NCBI RefSeq assembly: GCF_008806755.1 | Contig: NZ_WAAU01000031.1 | Span: 1-64,000 of the forward strand | Reading direction: 5' to 3' | DNA from: Tenacibaculum aiptasiae | Lineage (GTDB): Bacteria; Bacteroidota; Bacteroidia; Flavobacteriales; Flavobacteriaceae | DNA length: 64,000 nucleotides | Shown here: positions 44,955 through 54,273 of the stretch, one piece after another | How positions within the stretch are numbered: the stretch's first letter is position 1 | Layout of the letters: each line of letters begins with the position of its first letter | Position numbers and translations under genes: made by a program | Notes under the pieces: generated by a model | Told to the model about the DNA's origin: nothing | The model's input: the letters and a program-made list of their open reading frames with translations, nothing else | The model's database searches: none

Positions 44955-45686
44955 TTGAAACAGTTTCTTTTTTACATAACATTTTTATTGTTTTCTATTT
45001 GTGTTTTTTCACAAGAAGAAAAAAAGCTAGTTCAGTTTGACGATTCTAAAATCGAGCAAAAGAAATTTGATGCTGAAAAAATAGAAGAGTATAAAAAACA
45101 AAAGGAGTTTATATATGTTGTTCAAAAAAGTGAACCAACAGTTTTTGATAAATTTTGGGATTGGTTAAAAAGGAATGTAAAAAATATATTGTCTTATTTC
45201 TTTGAAGATATTACTCCAGCTGTAGGTTTTTTATGGAATGTTTTAAGAGCCTTACCATATATAATTGCTGGATTAGTATTGTTTTTTATTATAAAGTTCT
45301 TTCTAAAAGTAAAAGCGAGAAGCATTATAGAAGGCAAAAACGCAAAGTCTGTTGTAAATCTTTCAGAAGATGAAGCATTGATAAGAGATAAGGATTTACC
45401 AAGTTTAATTCAAAAAGCAATTAATCAAGGAAATTATCAACTAGCAGTACGTTATTATTATTTGTTATTGTTGAAAAACCTATCGGAAAAAGAATTGATT
45501 TCTTGGCAACAAGAAAAAACAAACGAAGATTATATAAAAGAGTTATCGTTAAACAAAAGTTTGTACTCAGAGTTTAAAAAACTGACTTATTTATATGATT
45601 ATGTTTGGTATGGAGACTTTTTAATAGATAAAGAAAAGTTTTTACAAGCCGAAACAAACTTTAAAAGTGTGATTGCTAAAATTTAA
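44955..45686 (+). CDS. DUF4129 domain protein
   Basis: A 243-residue membrane protein with a signal-like N-terminus (MKQFLFYITFLLFSICVFSQ), one membrane helix at about 100-118 and a C-terminal DUF4129 domain (AINQGNYQLAVRYYYLLLLKNLSEKELISWQQEKTNEDYIKEL). The start is TTG at 44955, four bases after the upstream stop; no ATG would preserve the signal. DUF4129 proteins accompany DUF58 and transglutaminase genes in many bacteria. Confidence 0.85.
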   Translation: MKQFLFYITFLLFSICVFSQEEKKLVQFDDSKIEQKKFDAEKIEEYKKQKEFIYVVQKSEPTVFDKFWDWLKRNVKNILSYFFEDITPAVGFLWNVLRALPYIIAGLVLFFIIKFFLKVKARSIIEGKNAKSVVNLSEDEALIRDKDLPSLIQKAINQGNYQLAVRYYYLLLLKNLSEKELISWQQEKTNEDYIKELSLNKSLYSEFKKLTYLYDYVWYGDFLIDKEKFLQAETNFKSVIAKI

Positions 45687-45690
45687 GGAA

Positions 45691-46914
45691 TTGGATAAAA
45701 AACTAAAAATATATATTGGTTTATTGATATTTATAATACTTGGTATTGTTTATATTGAATCAGTAAAACCAAAAGAAATAAATTGGTTTCCAAGTTATGC
45801 TGCAAATCACAAGATACCTTATGGAACTTATATTTTACACGAAGAGTTGCCATCTCTTTTTTCAGAAAAGAAAGTAAAAGATGTATATCAAAACCCGTAT
45901 CTATTTTTAAAAGATTCTACACGTAAAGGAACTTATTTGTTTATAGATAATGCTCTTAATTTTGGAGATGATGAGTTTGAAGAATTATTAGATTTTGTCG
46001 AACGAGGAAATAATGTTTTTATAGCAACAAACGGTATTTATATAGATACTTTAAATGTAAGAACAAAGCAATTAAGTACATCTGCATTTGAAGAAAAGGC
46101 ATACCAAAAAATGAGTAATCCACAATTTGGAGACAAAGAGTATTATTTTGATAGAGACTTTCCGAAACGATACTTTTCAGAAATTGATACATTAAATACA
46201 ACCATTTTAGGAGAGATAATTATTAAAGATGGGGATGGTGTAGTTGAAAGTACTGAAGCTAATTATATTAGAACAAAGTATGGGAAAGGGTATTTTTATT
46301 TACATACTTTTCCCCAAGCATTTACTAATTATAGTATGTTGCTAAAAGATAATTATGAATATGTAGGAAATGTATTGTCATATTTAGACAAAAATAATTC
46401 AGGTGTTGACGATGGAAAAAGTTATAGTGATAATATAATTTTATGGGACACATATTATAAGACAGGGAAGAGTAGAATAGCCTCGCCAATGCATTATGTA
46501 TTAAGTTCAAAACATTTAAAATGGGCTTATTATGTGGCTTTAATAGGTGTATTGTTTTTTATCGTTTTTAAAGGGAAAAGAAAACAGCGATTTATTCCAG
46601 TAATTACACCTTTAAAGAATCAAACCTTAGCTTTTACAAGAACAATAGCTAATATGTATTATGAAAAATCAGATCATAAAAATATAGCATCACATAAAAT
46701 AAATTACTTTTTAGAGTATATAAGAACTACTTATCGATTGTCAACATTAAAAATAGATGAAGCTTTCTATGAGAAACTATCAAGTAGGAGTGGAAAACCA
46801 TATGACGATGTAGTCAATTTGTTTAAAAAGATAGATGCAATAGCGTCAAAAGAACATATAAAAGAAGAAGAATTAACAGCATTAAATAAAGCTATAGAAG
46901 CGTTTAAAGAATAA
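45691..46914 (+). CDS. DUF4350 domain protein
   Basis: A 407-residue protein (from TTG 45691, preceded by AAGGA) with an N-terminal membrane helix (LKIYIGLLIFIILGIVYIES), a long DUF4350-like domain in which PYGTYILHEELPSLF and LDFVERGNNVFIATN are recognisable, and a second membrane helix near residue 280 (WAYYVALIGVLFFIVF). A TTG at 45673, overlapping the DUF4129 end, would add six residues; the choice is uncertain. It belongs to the MoxR/DUF58 operon. Confidence 0.82.
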   Translation: MDKKLKIYIGLLIFIILGIVYIESVKPKEINWFPSYAANHKIPYGTYILHEELPSLFSEKKVKDVYQNPYLFLKDSTRKGTYLFIDNALNFGDDEFEELLDFVERGNNVFIATNGIYIDTLNVRTKQLSTSAFEEKAYQKMSNPQFGDKEYYFDRDFPKRYFSEIDTLNTTILGEIIIKDGDGVVESTEANYIRTKYGKGYFYLHTFPQAFTNYSMLLKDNYEYVGNVLSYLDKNNSGVDDGKSYSDNIILWDTYYKTGKSRIASPMHYVLSSKHLKWAYYVALIGVLFFIVFKGKRKQRFIPVITPLKNQTLAFTRTIANMYYEKSDHKNIASHKINYFLEYIRTTYRLSTLKIDEAFYEKLSSRSGKPYDDVVNLFKKIDAIASKEHIKEEELTALNKAIEAFKE

Positions 46915-46925
46915 AAAAGAATAGG

Positions 46926-47927
46926 ATGAGTGTAGAGAATCCAACAACCGAATCAAATGAATTGTTTTCAAATAGAATAGATTTATCTAAACTAAAGGAA
47001 GCAGTAGTAAAAATAAAAGAAGAGCTAGCTAAAGTTATAGTTGGACAAGAAGATTTTATAGAGTTATTATTAGTTTCATTGTTAGCAGATGGACATGTTT
47101 TAATAGAAGGTGTACCAGGAGTAGCAAAAACAGTAACAGCTAAGTTGTTAGCAAAAACAATTGCTACAGATTTTAGTAGAATTCAATTTACACCAGATTT
47201 AATGCCTTCTGATGTATTAGGAACTTCTGTTTTGAATATGAAAACTTCTGATTTTGAATTTAAAAAAGGACCTATATTCTCTAACATTGTTCTAATTGAT
47301 GAGATAAATAGAGCACCTGCAAAAACGCAAGCTGCTTTATTTGAGGTAATGGAAGAGAAACAAATTACTATGGATGGAACTCGTTATGAAATGAAACCAC
47401 CGTTTATGGTATTGGCAACACAAAATCCTATAGAACAAGAAGGAACATATGCATTACCAGAAGCTCAATTAGATCGTTTCTTGTTTAAGATAAATGTAGG
47501 TTATCCAAATTTAGATGAAGAGATTAAAATTTTAACAGCTCATAACGAACGTAAAGGAGCGCTGCCTCAAACAAAAGTGTCAACTGTTTTAACAGAGACA
47601 GAACTGTTAGAATATAGAAGTAAAGTATTTGATGTTTTAGTAGAGGAGAAAATTATAAAATATATCGCTGAATTAATTTCAAATACACGTAATAATTCGC
47701 ATTTATATTTAGGAGGATCACCAAGAGCAAGTATTGCAGTATTAATGGCAGCAAAAGCATTTGCAGCAATTAACGGACGTGATTTTGTAATTCCAGAAGA
47801 TGTAAAGAAAAGTATCTATCCAGTATTACGCCACAGAATAATGTTAACTCCAGAAAGAGAAATGGAAGGAATGACTGCAGATAAAGTCATAGAAATAATT
47901 GTACAATCAGTAGAAGTACCAAGATAG
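46926..47927 (+). CDS. MoxR family AAA+ ATPase (second of two)
   Basis: A 333-residue MoxR ATPase with Walker A GVPGVAKT, Walker B IVLIDEINRAPAKTQAALFEVMEEK, and LATQNPIEQEGTYALPEAQLDRFL. The C-terminal lid has SPRASIAVLMAAKAFA. It directly precedes a DUF58 gene, the classic pair, so it probably remodels a complex containing the DUF58 protein and the membrane proteins upstream. It is related but not identical to the MoxR gene at 25.9 kb. Confidence 0.95.
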   Translation: MSVENPTTESNELFSNRIDLSKLKEAVVKIKEELAKVIVGQEDFIELLLVSLLADGHVLIEGVPGVAKTVTAKLLAKTIATDFSRIQFTPDLMPSDVLGTSVLNMKTSDFEFKKGPIFSNIVLIDEINRAPAKTQAALFEVMEEKQITMDGTRYEMKPPFMVLATQNPIEQEGTYALPEAQLDRFLFKINVGYPNLDEEIKILTAHNERKGALPQTKVSTVLTETELLEYRSKVFDVLVEEKIIKYIAELISNTRNNSHLYLGGSPRASIAVLMAAKAFAAINGRDFVIPEDVKKSIYPVLRHRIMLTPEREMEGMTADKVIEIIVQSVEVPR

Positions 47928-49261
47928 TGATTCAGTTTTTTAAATCTATATACATACATAATCGTTTTTTTATATACATAAGCATTATATCAGGATTATT
48001 TTTATTGTCGTTCTGGTTACCTGTATTATATTCACTTACGTGGATGCTTGTTTGGTTGTTTTTAATAACCATGTGTATTGATTTAATAGTTTTATATCGA
48101 TTTAAAAAAGGCTTTTCAGCTCAACGTATTGTTTCTGATAAATTGTCTAATTCAGATGAAAATGAAATAGCCATTACGTTAGAAAATAGATATCCATTTC
48201 AGGTTTTTGTTTCAGTTATCGATGAATTGCCAGAACAATTTCAAAAAAGAGATTTTGACTATCAAACATCACTCCAAGTAGCCGATAAAAAAACGTTTTC
48301 CTATAATGTTCGTCCAGTAGAAAGAGGAGAGTATAAGTTTGGAAATTTGCATGTATTTGTTTCAACATTGTTGCAGATTTTTTCAAGAAGATATGTTTTT
48401 GCAAATGATAAAGATGTAAAAGTATATCCTTCTTATGTTCAAATGAAGAAGTATGAATTCTTAGCAATGCATAATAATTTGACAGAGTTTGGAATGAAGA
48501 AAATTAGACGTATTGGACATACCATGGAGTTTGAGCAAATAAAAAACTATATTCCTGGTGACGATGTCAGAACTATAAATTGGAAGGCTACAGCAAAAAG
48601 AGGAGAGTTGATGGTGAATCAATACCAAGATGAAAAATCTCAACCCATATATTCTATTATTGATGTAGGACGTGTTATGAAAATGCCTTTTGAAGGATTG
48701 AAGTTGTTAGATTACGCAATTAATTCAACATTAGCTTTTTCAAATATAGCATTGTTAAAGAATGATAAAGCAGGGATGCTTACGTTTTCTAAAAATGTAG
48801 AAAAAATAATAGCAGCAAGTAATAAGAAAACGAATTTATCGGTAATCAATGAAGAATTATATAAAATAACAACCGATTTTTCAGATGCTAATTTTGCTTT
48901 ATTATATGCTACTATAAAGCGAAAAATAAATCAACGAAGTTTATTGATTTTATATACAAACTTTGAGCATATTTCAGCTTTAAAAAGACAGTTGCCTTAT
49001 TTGAAAATGATTGCTAAAAAACATTTATTAGTTACAGTGTTTTTTGAAAATACAGAGCTGGATAAGTTAATCACAGAAAATTCAGAAGATTTACAAAGTA
49101 TATATCACAAAACAATAGCCGAAAAATATGCCTACGAAAAAAGGTTGATAGTTAAAGAACTAGAAAAAAATAGAGTGCATGCAATTTTAACAAAACCAGC
49201 ACAATTATCGGTAAATGTCATAAACAAATACTTAGAATTTAAGGCAAAAGGTATGATTTAA
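47927..49261 (+). CDS. DUF58 domain protein
   Basis: A 444-residue membrane protein with two N-terminal helices (about 15-50) and a soluble VWA-like domain. The DUF58 motif is IPGDDVRTINWKATAKRGELMVNQYQ, and IYSIIDVGRVM is the VWA-like metal-site region. The start is GTG at 47927, sharing one base with the MoxR stop codon, so translation is coupled. DUF58/MoxR pairs are linked to envelope maintenance in several bacteria; the precise role is unknown. Confidence 0.92.
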   Translation: MIQFFKSIYIHNRFFIYISIISGLFLLSFWLPVLYSLTWMLVWLFLITMCIDLIVLYRFKKGFSAQRIVSDKLSNSDENEIAITLENRYPFQVFVSVIDELPEQFQKRDFDYQTSLQVADKKTFSYNVRPVERGEYKFGNLHVFVSTLLQIFSRRYVFANDKDVKVYPSYVQMKKYEFLAMHNNLTEFGMKKIRRIGHTMEFEQIKNYIPGDDVRTINWKATAKRGELMVNQYQDEKSQPIYSIIDVGRVMKMPFEGLKLLDYAINSTLAFSNIALLKNDKAGMLTFSKNVEKIIAASNKKTNLSVINEELYKITTDFSDANFALLYATIKRKINQRSLLILYTNFEHISALKRQLPYLKMIAKKHLLVTVFFENTELDKLITENSEDLQSIYHKTIAEKYAYEKRLIVKELEKNRVHAILTKPAQLSVNVINKYLEFKAKGMI

Positions 49262-49305
49262 GTTATGTTTTAAGTAAGTTCTAAGAATGTAAGTTTAAGT
49301 GTGTT

Positions 49306-50034
49306 TTACTTTTGTTCGTTCCAATAAAAACTATCAGGGTAAATTCTTTCTCCAAATATGGCAGTTCCCACTCTAACAATAGTAGCACCTTCTTCAATAG
49401 CTATTTCTAAATCATTACTCATACCCATTGATAATTCATCCATAGATACATTAGGAATATTTAATTGAATAGCTTCTTTTTGAATAGCTTTTAATAGTTT
49501 AAAACACTTTCGTACTTCGTTTGACTCAGAACTTAATAAACCAATGGTCATTAAGCCTTTTATATGAATGTTTTTAAGTTTCGAAACTTGTTTAATTAAT
49601 TCAATTGCATTTTCAGGACTAACACCAAACTTACTTTCTTCATTAGATGTATTTACTTGAATGTATACATCTATTTCTTTATTTTCAAACGAGAGTCTTT
49701 GCTGAAGTTTTTCGGCTAGAGAAAGTCTGTCTATGGACTGAATACAACTACACCATTTTAATACTTCTTTTATTTTATTGGATTGTAAATGACCAATAAA
49801 ATGAATTTCAGGATTCCATTCAGCGACAGCATTGCATTTATCTTTAAACTCTTGAGCTTTATTTTCTCCCATTAAAGTAACACCTTCTTGCATAGCAATG
49901 CTGATTTTTTCGGGACTAACAGTTTTAGAAGCTAATAAAAGACGAACTTCTTTTGTAGGTCTTCCTGAATTATTACAAGCATTATTTATTCGGTTTTGTA
50001 TGATGCGTAAATTATCTACGATAGTTGTACTCAT
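49306..50034 (-). CDS. YggS family PLP-binding protein
   Basis: A 242-residue PLP homeostasis protein with an alanine-racemase-type barrel. The PLP lysine is K37 (LLLASKTVSPEKI), and IHFIGHLQSNKIKEVL, VNTSNEESKFGVSPENA and MSMGMSNDLEIAIEEGATIVRVGTAIFG are signature blocks. It is not a catalytic racemase but buffers PLP. It lies 46 bases after the lone AAA ATPase gene on the same strand. Confidence 0.95.
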   Translation of the reverse strand: MSTTIVDNLRIIQNRINNACNNSGRPTKEVRLLLASKTVSPEKISIAMQEGVTLMGENKAQEFKDKCNAVAEWNPEIHFIGHLQSNKIKEVLKWCSCIQSIDRLSLAEKLQQRLSFENKEIDVYIQVNTSNEESKFGVSPENAIELIKQVSKLKNIHIKGLMTIGLLSSESNEVRKCFKLLKAIQKEAIQLNIPNVSMDELSMGMSNDLEIAIEEGATIVRVGTAIFGERIYPDSFYWNEQK

Positions 50035-50080
50035 AAATCAATGTTTTTGAACTTTCTTTTTTTGTATCGTTCAATAATTA

Positions 50081-50797
50081 TTAAATACTTAATTTTAGTT
50101 CTTCTTCTAAAATTATTTGTCGTTTTAACTCTTTAAAAACAGTGTTTTTTGCTTCCGCATAAAAAACATTATAGATTCTTTGAATGTCTCTATATTTTTC
50201 AGGGTATTGAGATAATAAGCTTGTATAATATACATCCAATAAACTGTTTGTTGGAAGTTTAAACTCTAGCTGTATTTGAAACCTCCTTAGGATTGCGGTA
50301 TCTATTATTTCTTTATAGTTGGTAGCAGTAATTAAAATAACGTTGTCGGGTAAATAATCTATAAGTTGAATAATAGTATTCACTAATCTTTTCATTTCTC
50401 CAGAGTCTTTTTGATCATAGTCGCGCATTTTTGCGATTGCATCAAATTCATCAATAAACAGTATTGCATTTTGTCTAATAGCCTTGTCAAATAAGCTTTG
50501 AATATTTTTAGCAGTTTCCCCTAGTTTTGAAGAAACAATACCACCTAAATTTAGAATTACTATTGGCTTTTTAAGAACACCAGCAATAGCCTTTGCAGTC
50601 ATTGTTTTACCACAACCAGTATGACCATAAAGGAGAATTTTATTATCTATTGGTAAATTAAATTCTTGTAGCGCTTTTCTATGTTTGAATTCTTTTAAGA
50701 ACTGCTCAATAATTGTTTTGTTAGATTGACTAAAATGAATTTCATCTAAGCTATCAATAACTATGTTATTTGACTTAATATATAAACTGCTTTGCAT
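50081..50797 (-). CDS. Stand-alone AAA+ ATPase (FtsH/SpoVK-like domain)
   Basis: A 238-residue protein that is little more than a AAA module: Walker A GHTGCGKT (58-65), Walker B ILFIDEFDAIAKM, sensor 1 ITATNYKEI and the arginine-finger region AILRRFQIQLEFKLP. The N-terminal 55 residues have no membrane helix or protease. The domain resembles FtsH or proteasomal-type ATPases, but here no partner domain is fused. It may act on proteins or nucleic acids with a separate partner; none is evident. Confidence 0.85.
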   Translation of the reverse strand: MQSSLYIKSNNIVIDSLDEIHFSQSNKTIIEQFLKEFKHRKALQEFNLPIDNKILLYGHTGCGKTMTAKAIAGVLKKPIVILNLGGIVSSKLGETAKNIQSLFDKAIRQNAILFIDEFDAIAKMRDYDQKDSGEMKRLVNTIIQLIDYLPDNVILITATNYKEIIDTAILRRFQIQLEFKLPTNSLLDVYYTSLLSQYPEKYRDIQRIYNVFYAEAKNTVFKELKRQIILEEELKLSI

Positions 50798-50914
50798 TAT
50801 ACTTATTATTAAATATCAATTGATTTCTACTTTTTTAAAACATGAAGAAATCTTAAGGTTACAAATATAATTAGGAATCCTTACTTTGTGAAGTTTTTAT
50901 TGAAATAGTTGTAT

Positions 50915-50945
50915 AAAAAAAGCGACCCAATTGGATCGCTTTTTA
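50915..50945 (-). terminator. Terminator after the CCC-motif membrane protein gene
   Basis: AAAAAGCGA and TCGCTTTTT form the outer stem around a CCAATTGG inner palindrome; the hairpin has T runs on both strands. Confidence 0.75.
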
Positions 50946-50960
50946 TTTAAGTAGAAGTTT

Positions 50961-51275
50961 TTATCTACTTTGTTCTATTATATCATTTATTTGTTCCATC
51001 ATTTCATCCCAACCAGTAGCTAACCTGTAACCGGTAAGAGCTAAATAAACAGCATTAATAATTAATGCAATCAGAGCAACTGTTTTAGCAGTTTTTATAG
51101 CTTTCAAAGATGCAGCATCATATTGTTCTGGGTTTGCTTCAGCGTCTTTCATTTTGTTGTTAGCAATAATAAAGGCAGGTGCAGCTAAAAAAACACCTAA
51201 ACCACCAAAACAGCAGCATAAAAAACTTATAATTGACAATACATAAATAATAGTTGGGTTAAATTGTTTTTCCAT
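50961..51275 (-). CDS. Small CCC-motif membrane protein
   Basis: A 104-residue two-helix membrane protein with a triple cysteine in the first helix (ISFLCCCFGGLGVFLAAPAFIIA) and a second helix at about 68-84 (VALIALIINAVYLALTG). This matches a small Bacteroidota family known for the CCC motif. The middle KDAEANPEQYDAASLKAIK loop is charged. It sits between DUF2752 and the AAA ATPase gene; function unknown. Confidence 0.82.
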   Translation of the reverse strand: MEKQFNPTIIYVLSIISFLCCCFGGLGVFLAAPAFIIANNKMKDAEANPEQYDAASLKAIKTAKTVALIALIINAVYLALTGYRLATGWDEMMEQINDIIEQSR

Positions 51276-51290
51276 AGTAGATTTATAAAA

Positions 51291-51584
51291 TTAAGTTAAT
51301 AGATTCATTTTTATAATATAGCTTATCACGATAATAAGCACATTAAGTATAGCTAAAATACTGATTATTTTTTGAGCGTGTTTAATTTTGTAAAAGAAGT
51401 TAAGAATGATAACAAAAGCTAAAAGAAGTAGTGTGTATATCCCTGGATACATTTTAAAAGCTTCTATAAATTCACCTTTTAAAACTAGAGCTAAAGCACG
51501 TTGAATACCACATCCTAAACAATCAACTCCAAAGAGCTTTTTGTTTAAACAAGGCAACATATAATCTTCTAGCTGTACAAACAT
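51291..51584 (-). CDS. DUF2752 domain membrane protein
   Basis: A 97-residue protein with two or three membrane helices. The family motif is GVDCLGCGIQRALALVLKGEFIEAFKMYPG. An internal ATG at 51560 (MLPCLNKKL) could be the real start, giving 89 residues. It lies 15 bases upstream of the CCC-motif gene and 8 bases after YbaB. Confidence 0.85.
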   Translation of the reverse strand: MFVQLEDYMLPCLNKKLFGVDCLGCGIQRALALVLKGEFIEAFKMYPGIYTLLLLAFVIILNFFYKIKHAQKIISILAILNVLIIVISYIIKMNLLT

Positions 51585-51592
51585 CTTAGCTG

Positions 51593-51916
51593 TTATTTAA
51601 ACATATCCATTCCAGGAATATTAGGCATACCAGCTTTGGCAGCAATAGCTAATTCCTGTTCATTAATATCGCCAGCTCTTTTTAAAGCTTTATTTAAAGT
51701 CAAAATTAAATAGTCTTCTAATTCTTCTTTGTCTTCTAATAAAGACTCATCTATTGTGATTGCTTTTACTTCTCTATTGGCAGTAACCGTAACTTTTATA
51801 GCACCACTGGCAGCAGATTCGTCAATTAAAACAGTGTTTAAACGTTTTTTAGTCTCTTCAACTTTTTGCTGAGCTTCTTTTATTTTGCCCATCATACCAG
51901 AAATATCTCCAAACAT
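51593..51916 (-). CDS. YbaB/EbfC family nucleoid-associated protein
   Basis: A 107-residue DNA-binding protein. [47 protein letters not shown] shortens to the well-known YbaB opening, and [13 protein letters not shown] is the typical end. It binds DNA as a dimer and often accompanies dnaX/recR; here it leads a run of small membrane proteins. Confidence 0.93.
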   Translation of the reverse strand: MFGDISGMMGKIKEAQQKVEETKKRLNTVLIDESAASGAIKVTVTANREVKAITIDESLLEDKEELEDYLILTLNKALKRAGDINEQELAIAAKAGMPNIPGMDMFK

Positions 51917-51946
51917 TAATCGTCGTTTTTATTATTTATATACAAG

Positions 51947-51954
51947 CAAAAATA
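51947..51954 (-). promoter_or_regulatory. -7 box of the YbaB transcript
   Basis: The minus strand reads TATTTTTG (TAnnTTTG), 30 bases before the YbaB start. Confidence 0.45.
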
Positions 51955-51990
51955 GTATTTTCACAAGGAAATTGTTTAATTTAAATAAAA

Positions 51991-54153
51991 ATGAAAAAAA
52001 TTATGTTCCCCGCTATCGCATTTAGCCTTATTTTTGCGTCCTGCAAAAAACAAGAAATGAAGAAAGATATCAAAGCTCCAGTTGCTGATAAGCAGCCAAC
52101 TACCTTAGAGAAACACGGAGATGTGCGTACAGATAATTACTTTTGGATGCGTTTAACCGACGAGCAAAAAAATGCCGAAATTAAAGACGAACAAACCCAA
52201 AAAGTATACGATTATTTAAATGCTGAAAATGCATATTACGATGAAGTAACAAAAGAGACGAAAGAGTTTCAAGAGAAGTTATTTCAGGAAATGAAAGGTC
52301 GTATTAAAGAAGATGATGAATCAGTACCTTACAAGAAGAGTGGGTATTTCTATATTACTCGTTATGAAAAGGGACAGCAATACCCAATTTATAGTCGTAA
52401 GAAAAGTAGTTTAGAGGCTGAGGAAGAAGTAATGTTTAATGTTAATGATGAAGCAGAAGGGCACGAGTATTTCCAATTAGGAGGTTTAAGTATATCACCT
52501 GATAATAAATTAACAACTTTTGCAACCGATACAGTAAGTCGTCGTCAGTATTTTATTAAGGTTAAAAACTTAGAAACTGGTGAAATTTATCCAGATAAGA
52601 TTGAAAATACTACAGGAGGATCCGTTTGGGCAAATGATAATAAAACAATTTTCTACACAAAGAAAGATCCAAAAACTTTGAGAAGTTCACAAATATATAA
52701 ACATGTTTTAGGAACAGATTCATCTGAAGATGTATTGGTTTTTGAAGAAAAAGATGAAACATTTGGAACTTTTGTAACGAAAACAAAATCGAAAAAATAC
52801 TTAGTAATCGGTTCGTATAACACGGTTTCAACAGAGTACCAAGTATTAGAAGCTGATAATCCTGATGGAGATTTTAGAGTTGTTCAACCACGTGAGCGTG
52901 ATTTAGAATATGATATTGCGCACTATGGTGATCATTTCTATATCAAAACAAATAAAGATGGAGCAACTAACTTTAAGTTAATGAAAACTCCTGAAGATAA
53001 AACTACTAAAGAGAACTGGGTAGATGTTATTCCTCATAGAGAAGATACATTATTCGAAGACTTTTCAATTTTTAAAGACTATTTAGTTTTAGAAGAAAGA
53101 AACAACGGATTAAACAAAATTAGAATTAAACGTTGGGATGGATCGGAAGATTATTACTTACCTTTTGATGAAGAAACTTATTCAGCAGGAGTGTATTCAA
53201 ATCCAGAGTTTGATACAGATATCATCCGTTATTCGTACAATTCTATGACAACTCCAAGTTCGGTAATTGATTTCAATATGAAAGATAAATCAAAAGAAAT
53301 CAAAAAAGAGCAGGAAGTATTAGGTGGAAAGTTTGATAAAACAAATTATGTAAGTAAGCGTATTTGGGTACCAGCTAGAGATGGTAAAAAAGTAGCTTTA
53401 TCAATTGTACATCATAAAGACACTAAGATTGATAAAAACACACCAGTATTACAATATGCATATGGTTCATATGGATACACTATTTCTGATGGATTCTCAA
53501 CAACGCGTTTAAGTTTATTAGACAGAGGTTTTGTGTATGCATTAGCACATATTAGAGGAAGTCAGTATTTAGGAAGAGAATGGTATGAAGATGGTAAAAT
53601 GTTGAATAAGAAAAATACATTTACCGATTTTATTGATTGTTCTAAATATTTAATTGATAATGGATATACATCGCCAGAGCATTTGTATGCAATGGGAGGA
53701 TCAGCAGGAGGATTGCTAATGGGAGCAGTTATCAATATGAATCCAGAATTATATAATGGAATCATATCTGCGGTACCATTTGTAGATGTAATTTCAACCA
53801 TGTTGGATGATAGTATTCCATTAACTACTGGTGAGTATGACGAATGGGGGAATCCTAATGATAAAGAATACTACGATTACATCAAATCGTATTCTCCATA
53901 TGATCAGGTAGAGGCAAAAGCCTATCCAAATATGTTAATTACTACAGGTTTACACGATAGTCAAGTACAATACTGGGAGCCTGCAAAATGGATAGCAAAG
54001 CTTAGAGATTTAAAAACTGATGATAACATGTTGTTCTTACATACAAATATGGATGCAGGACACGGAGGTGCTTCAGGTAGGTTTGATGCATTAAAAGAAA
54101 CAGCTGAAGAATATACATTCTTTTTAATGTTAGAAGATAAGTTAGAAAAATAG
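51991..54153 (+). CDS. S9 family oligopeptidase (oligopeptidase B-like), lipoprotein
   Basis: A 720-residue serine peptidase. A lipoprotein signal ends at Cys18 (LIFASCKK), so the enzyme is probably membrane anchored in the envelope. The N-terminal beta-propeller (about 40-440) is followed by the alpha/beta hydrolase domain with catalytic serine in MGGSAGGLLMGAVIN, the aspartate region ITTGLHDSQVQYWEPAKWIAKL and histidine in MDAGHGG. It cleaves peptide bonds in short peptides; family preference is for basic or proline residues, not verified here. Confidence 0.92.
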   Translation: MKKIMFPAIAFSLIFASCKKQEMKKDIKAPVADKQPTTLEKHGDVRTDNYFWMRLTDEQKNAEIKDEQTQKVYDYLNAENAYYDEVTKETKEFQEKLFQEMKGRIKEDDESVPYKKSGYFYITRYEKGQQYPIYSRKKSSLEAEEEVMFNVNDEAEGHEYFQLGGLSISPDNKLTTFATDTVSRRQYFIKVKNLETGEIYPDKIENTTGGSVWANDNKTIFYTKKDPKTLRSSQIYKHVLGTDSSEDVLVFEEKDETFGTFVTKTKSKKYLVIGSYNTVSTEYQVLEADNPDGDFRVVQPRERDLEYDIAHYGDHFYIKTNKDGATNFKLMKTPEDKTTKENWVDVIPHREDTLFEDFSIFKDYLVLEERNNGLNKIRIKRWDGSEDYYLPFDEETYSAGVYSNPEFDTDIIRYSYNSMTTPSSVIDFNMKDKSKEIKKEQEVLGGKFDKTNYVSKRIWVPARDGKKVALSIVHHKDTKIDKNTPVLQYAYGSYGYTISDGFSTTRLSLLDRGFVYALAHIRGSQYLGREWYEDGKMLNKKNTFTDFIDCSKYLIDNGYTSPEHLYAMGGSAGGLLMGAVINMNPELYNGIISAVPFVDVISTMLDDSIPLTTGEYDEWGNPNDKEYYDYIKSYSPYDQVEAKAYPNMLITTGLHDSQVQYWEPAKWIAKLRDLKTDDNMLFLHTNMDAGHGGASGRFDALKETAEEYTFFLMLEDKLEK

Positions 54154-54156
54154 TTA

Positions 54157-54164
54157 TATTTTTG
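54157..54164 (+). promoter_or_regulatory. Possible -7 box upstream of the cysteine synthase gene
   Basis: TATTTTTG matches TAnnTTTG just after the S9 peptidase stop. The long hairpin at 54183-54263 would then lie in the leader. Confidence 0.4.
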
Positions 54165-54182
54165 CGCTCGATTGAGTGTAAG

Positions 54183-54263
54183 CGTCATTGCGAGAGCAAC
54201 GAAGATTAGCAATCTCAATAAAAAAGATTACTTCGTTATTCACCCTCGTAATGACGTTTTTTT
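54183..54263 (+). repeat. Long REP-like hairpin (CGTCATTGCGAG type) with T tract
   Basis: CGTCATTGCGAG at 54183-54194 pairs with CTCGTAATGACG at 54245-54256 (one G-U), and inner AACGAAG at 54198-54204 pairs with CTTCGTT at 54231-54237. Seven T follow. The CGTCATTGCGAG ends are a repeat sequence I recall in intergenic regions of many bacteria. It could end the S9 peptidase transcript, or be part of the cysteine synthase leader. Confidence 0.7.
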
Positions 54264-54273
54264 ATTAAATATA

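Noticed and set aside
54172..54273. N-terminal extension of the cysteine synthase
   Set aside because: It would translate a REP-like hairpin; the family N-terminus begins at the ATG at 54274.
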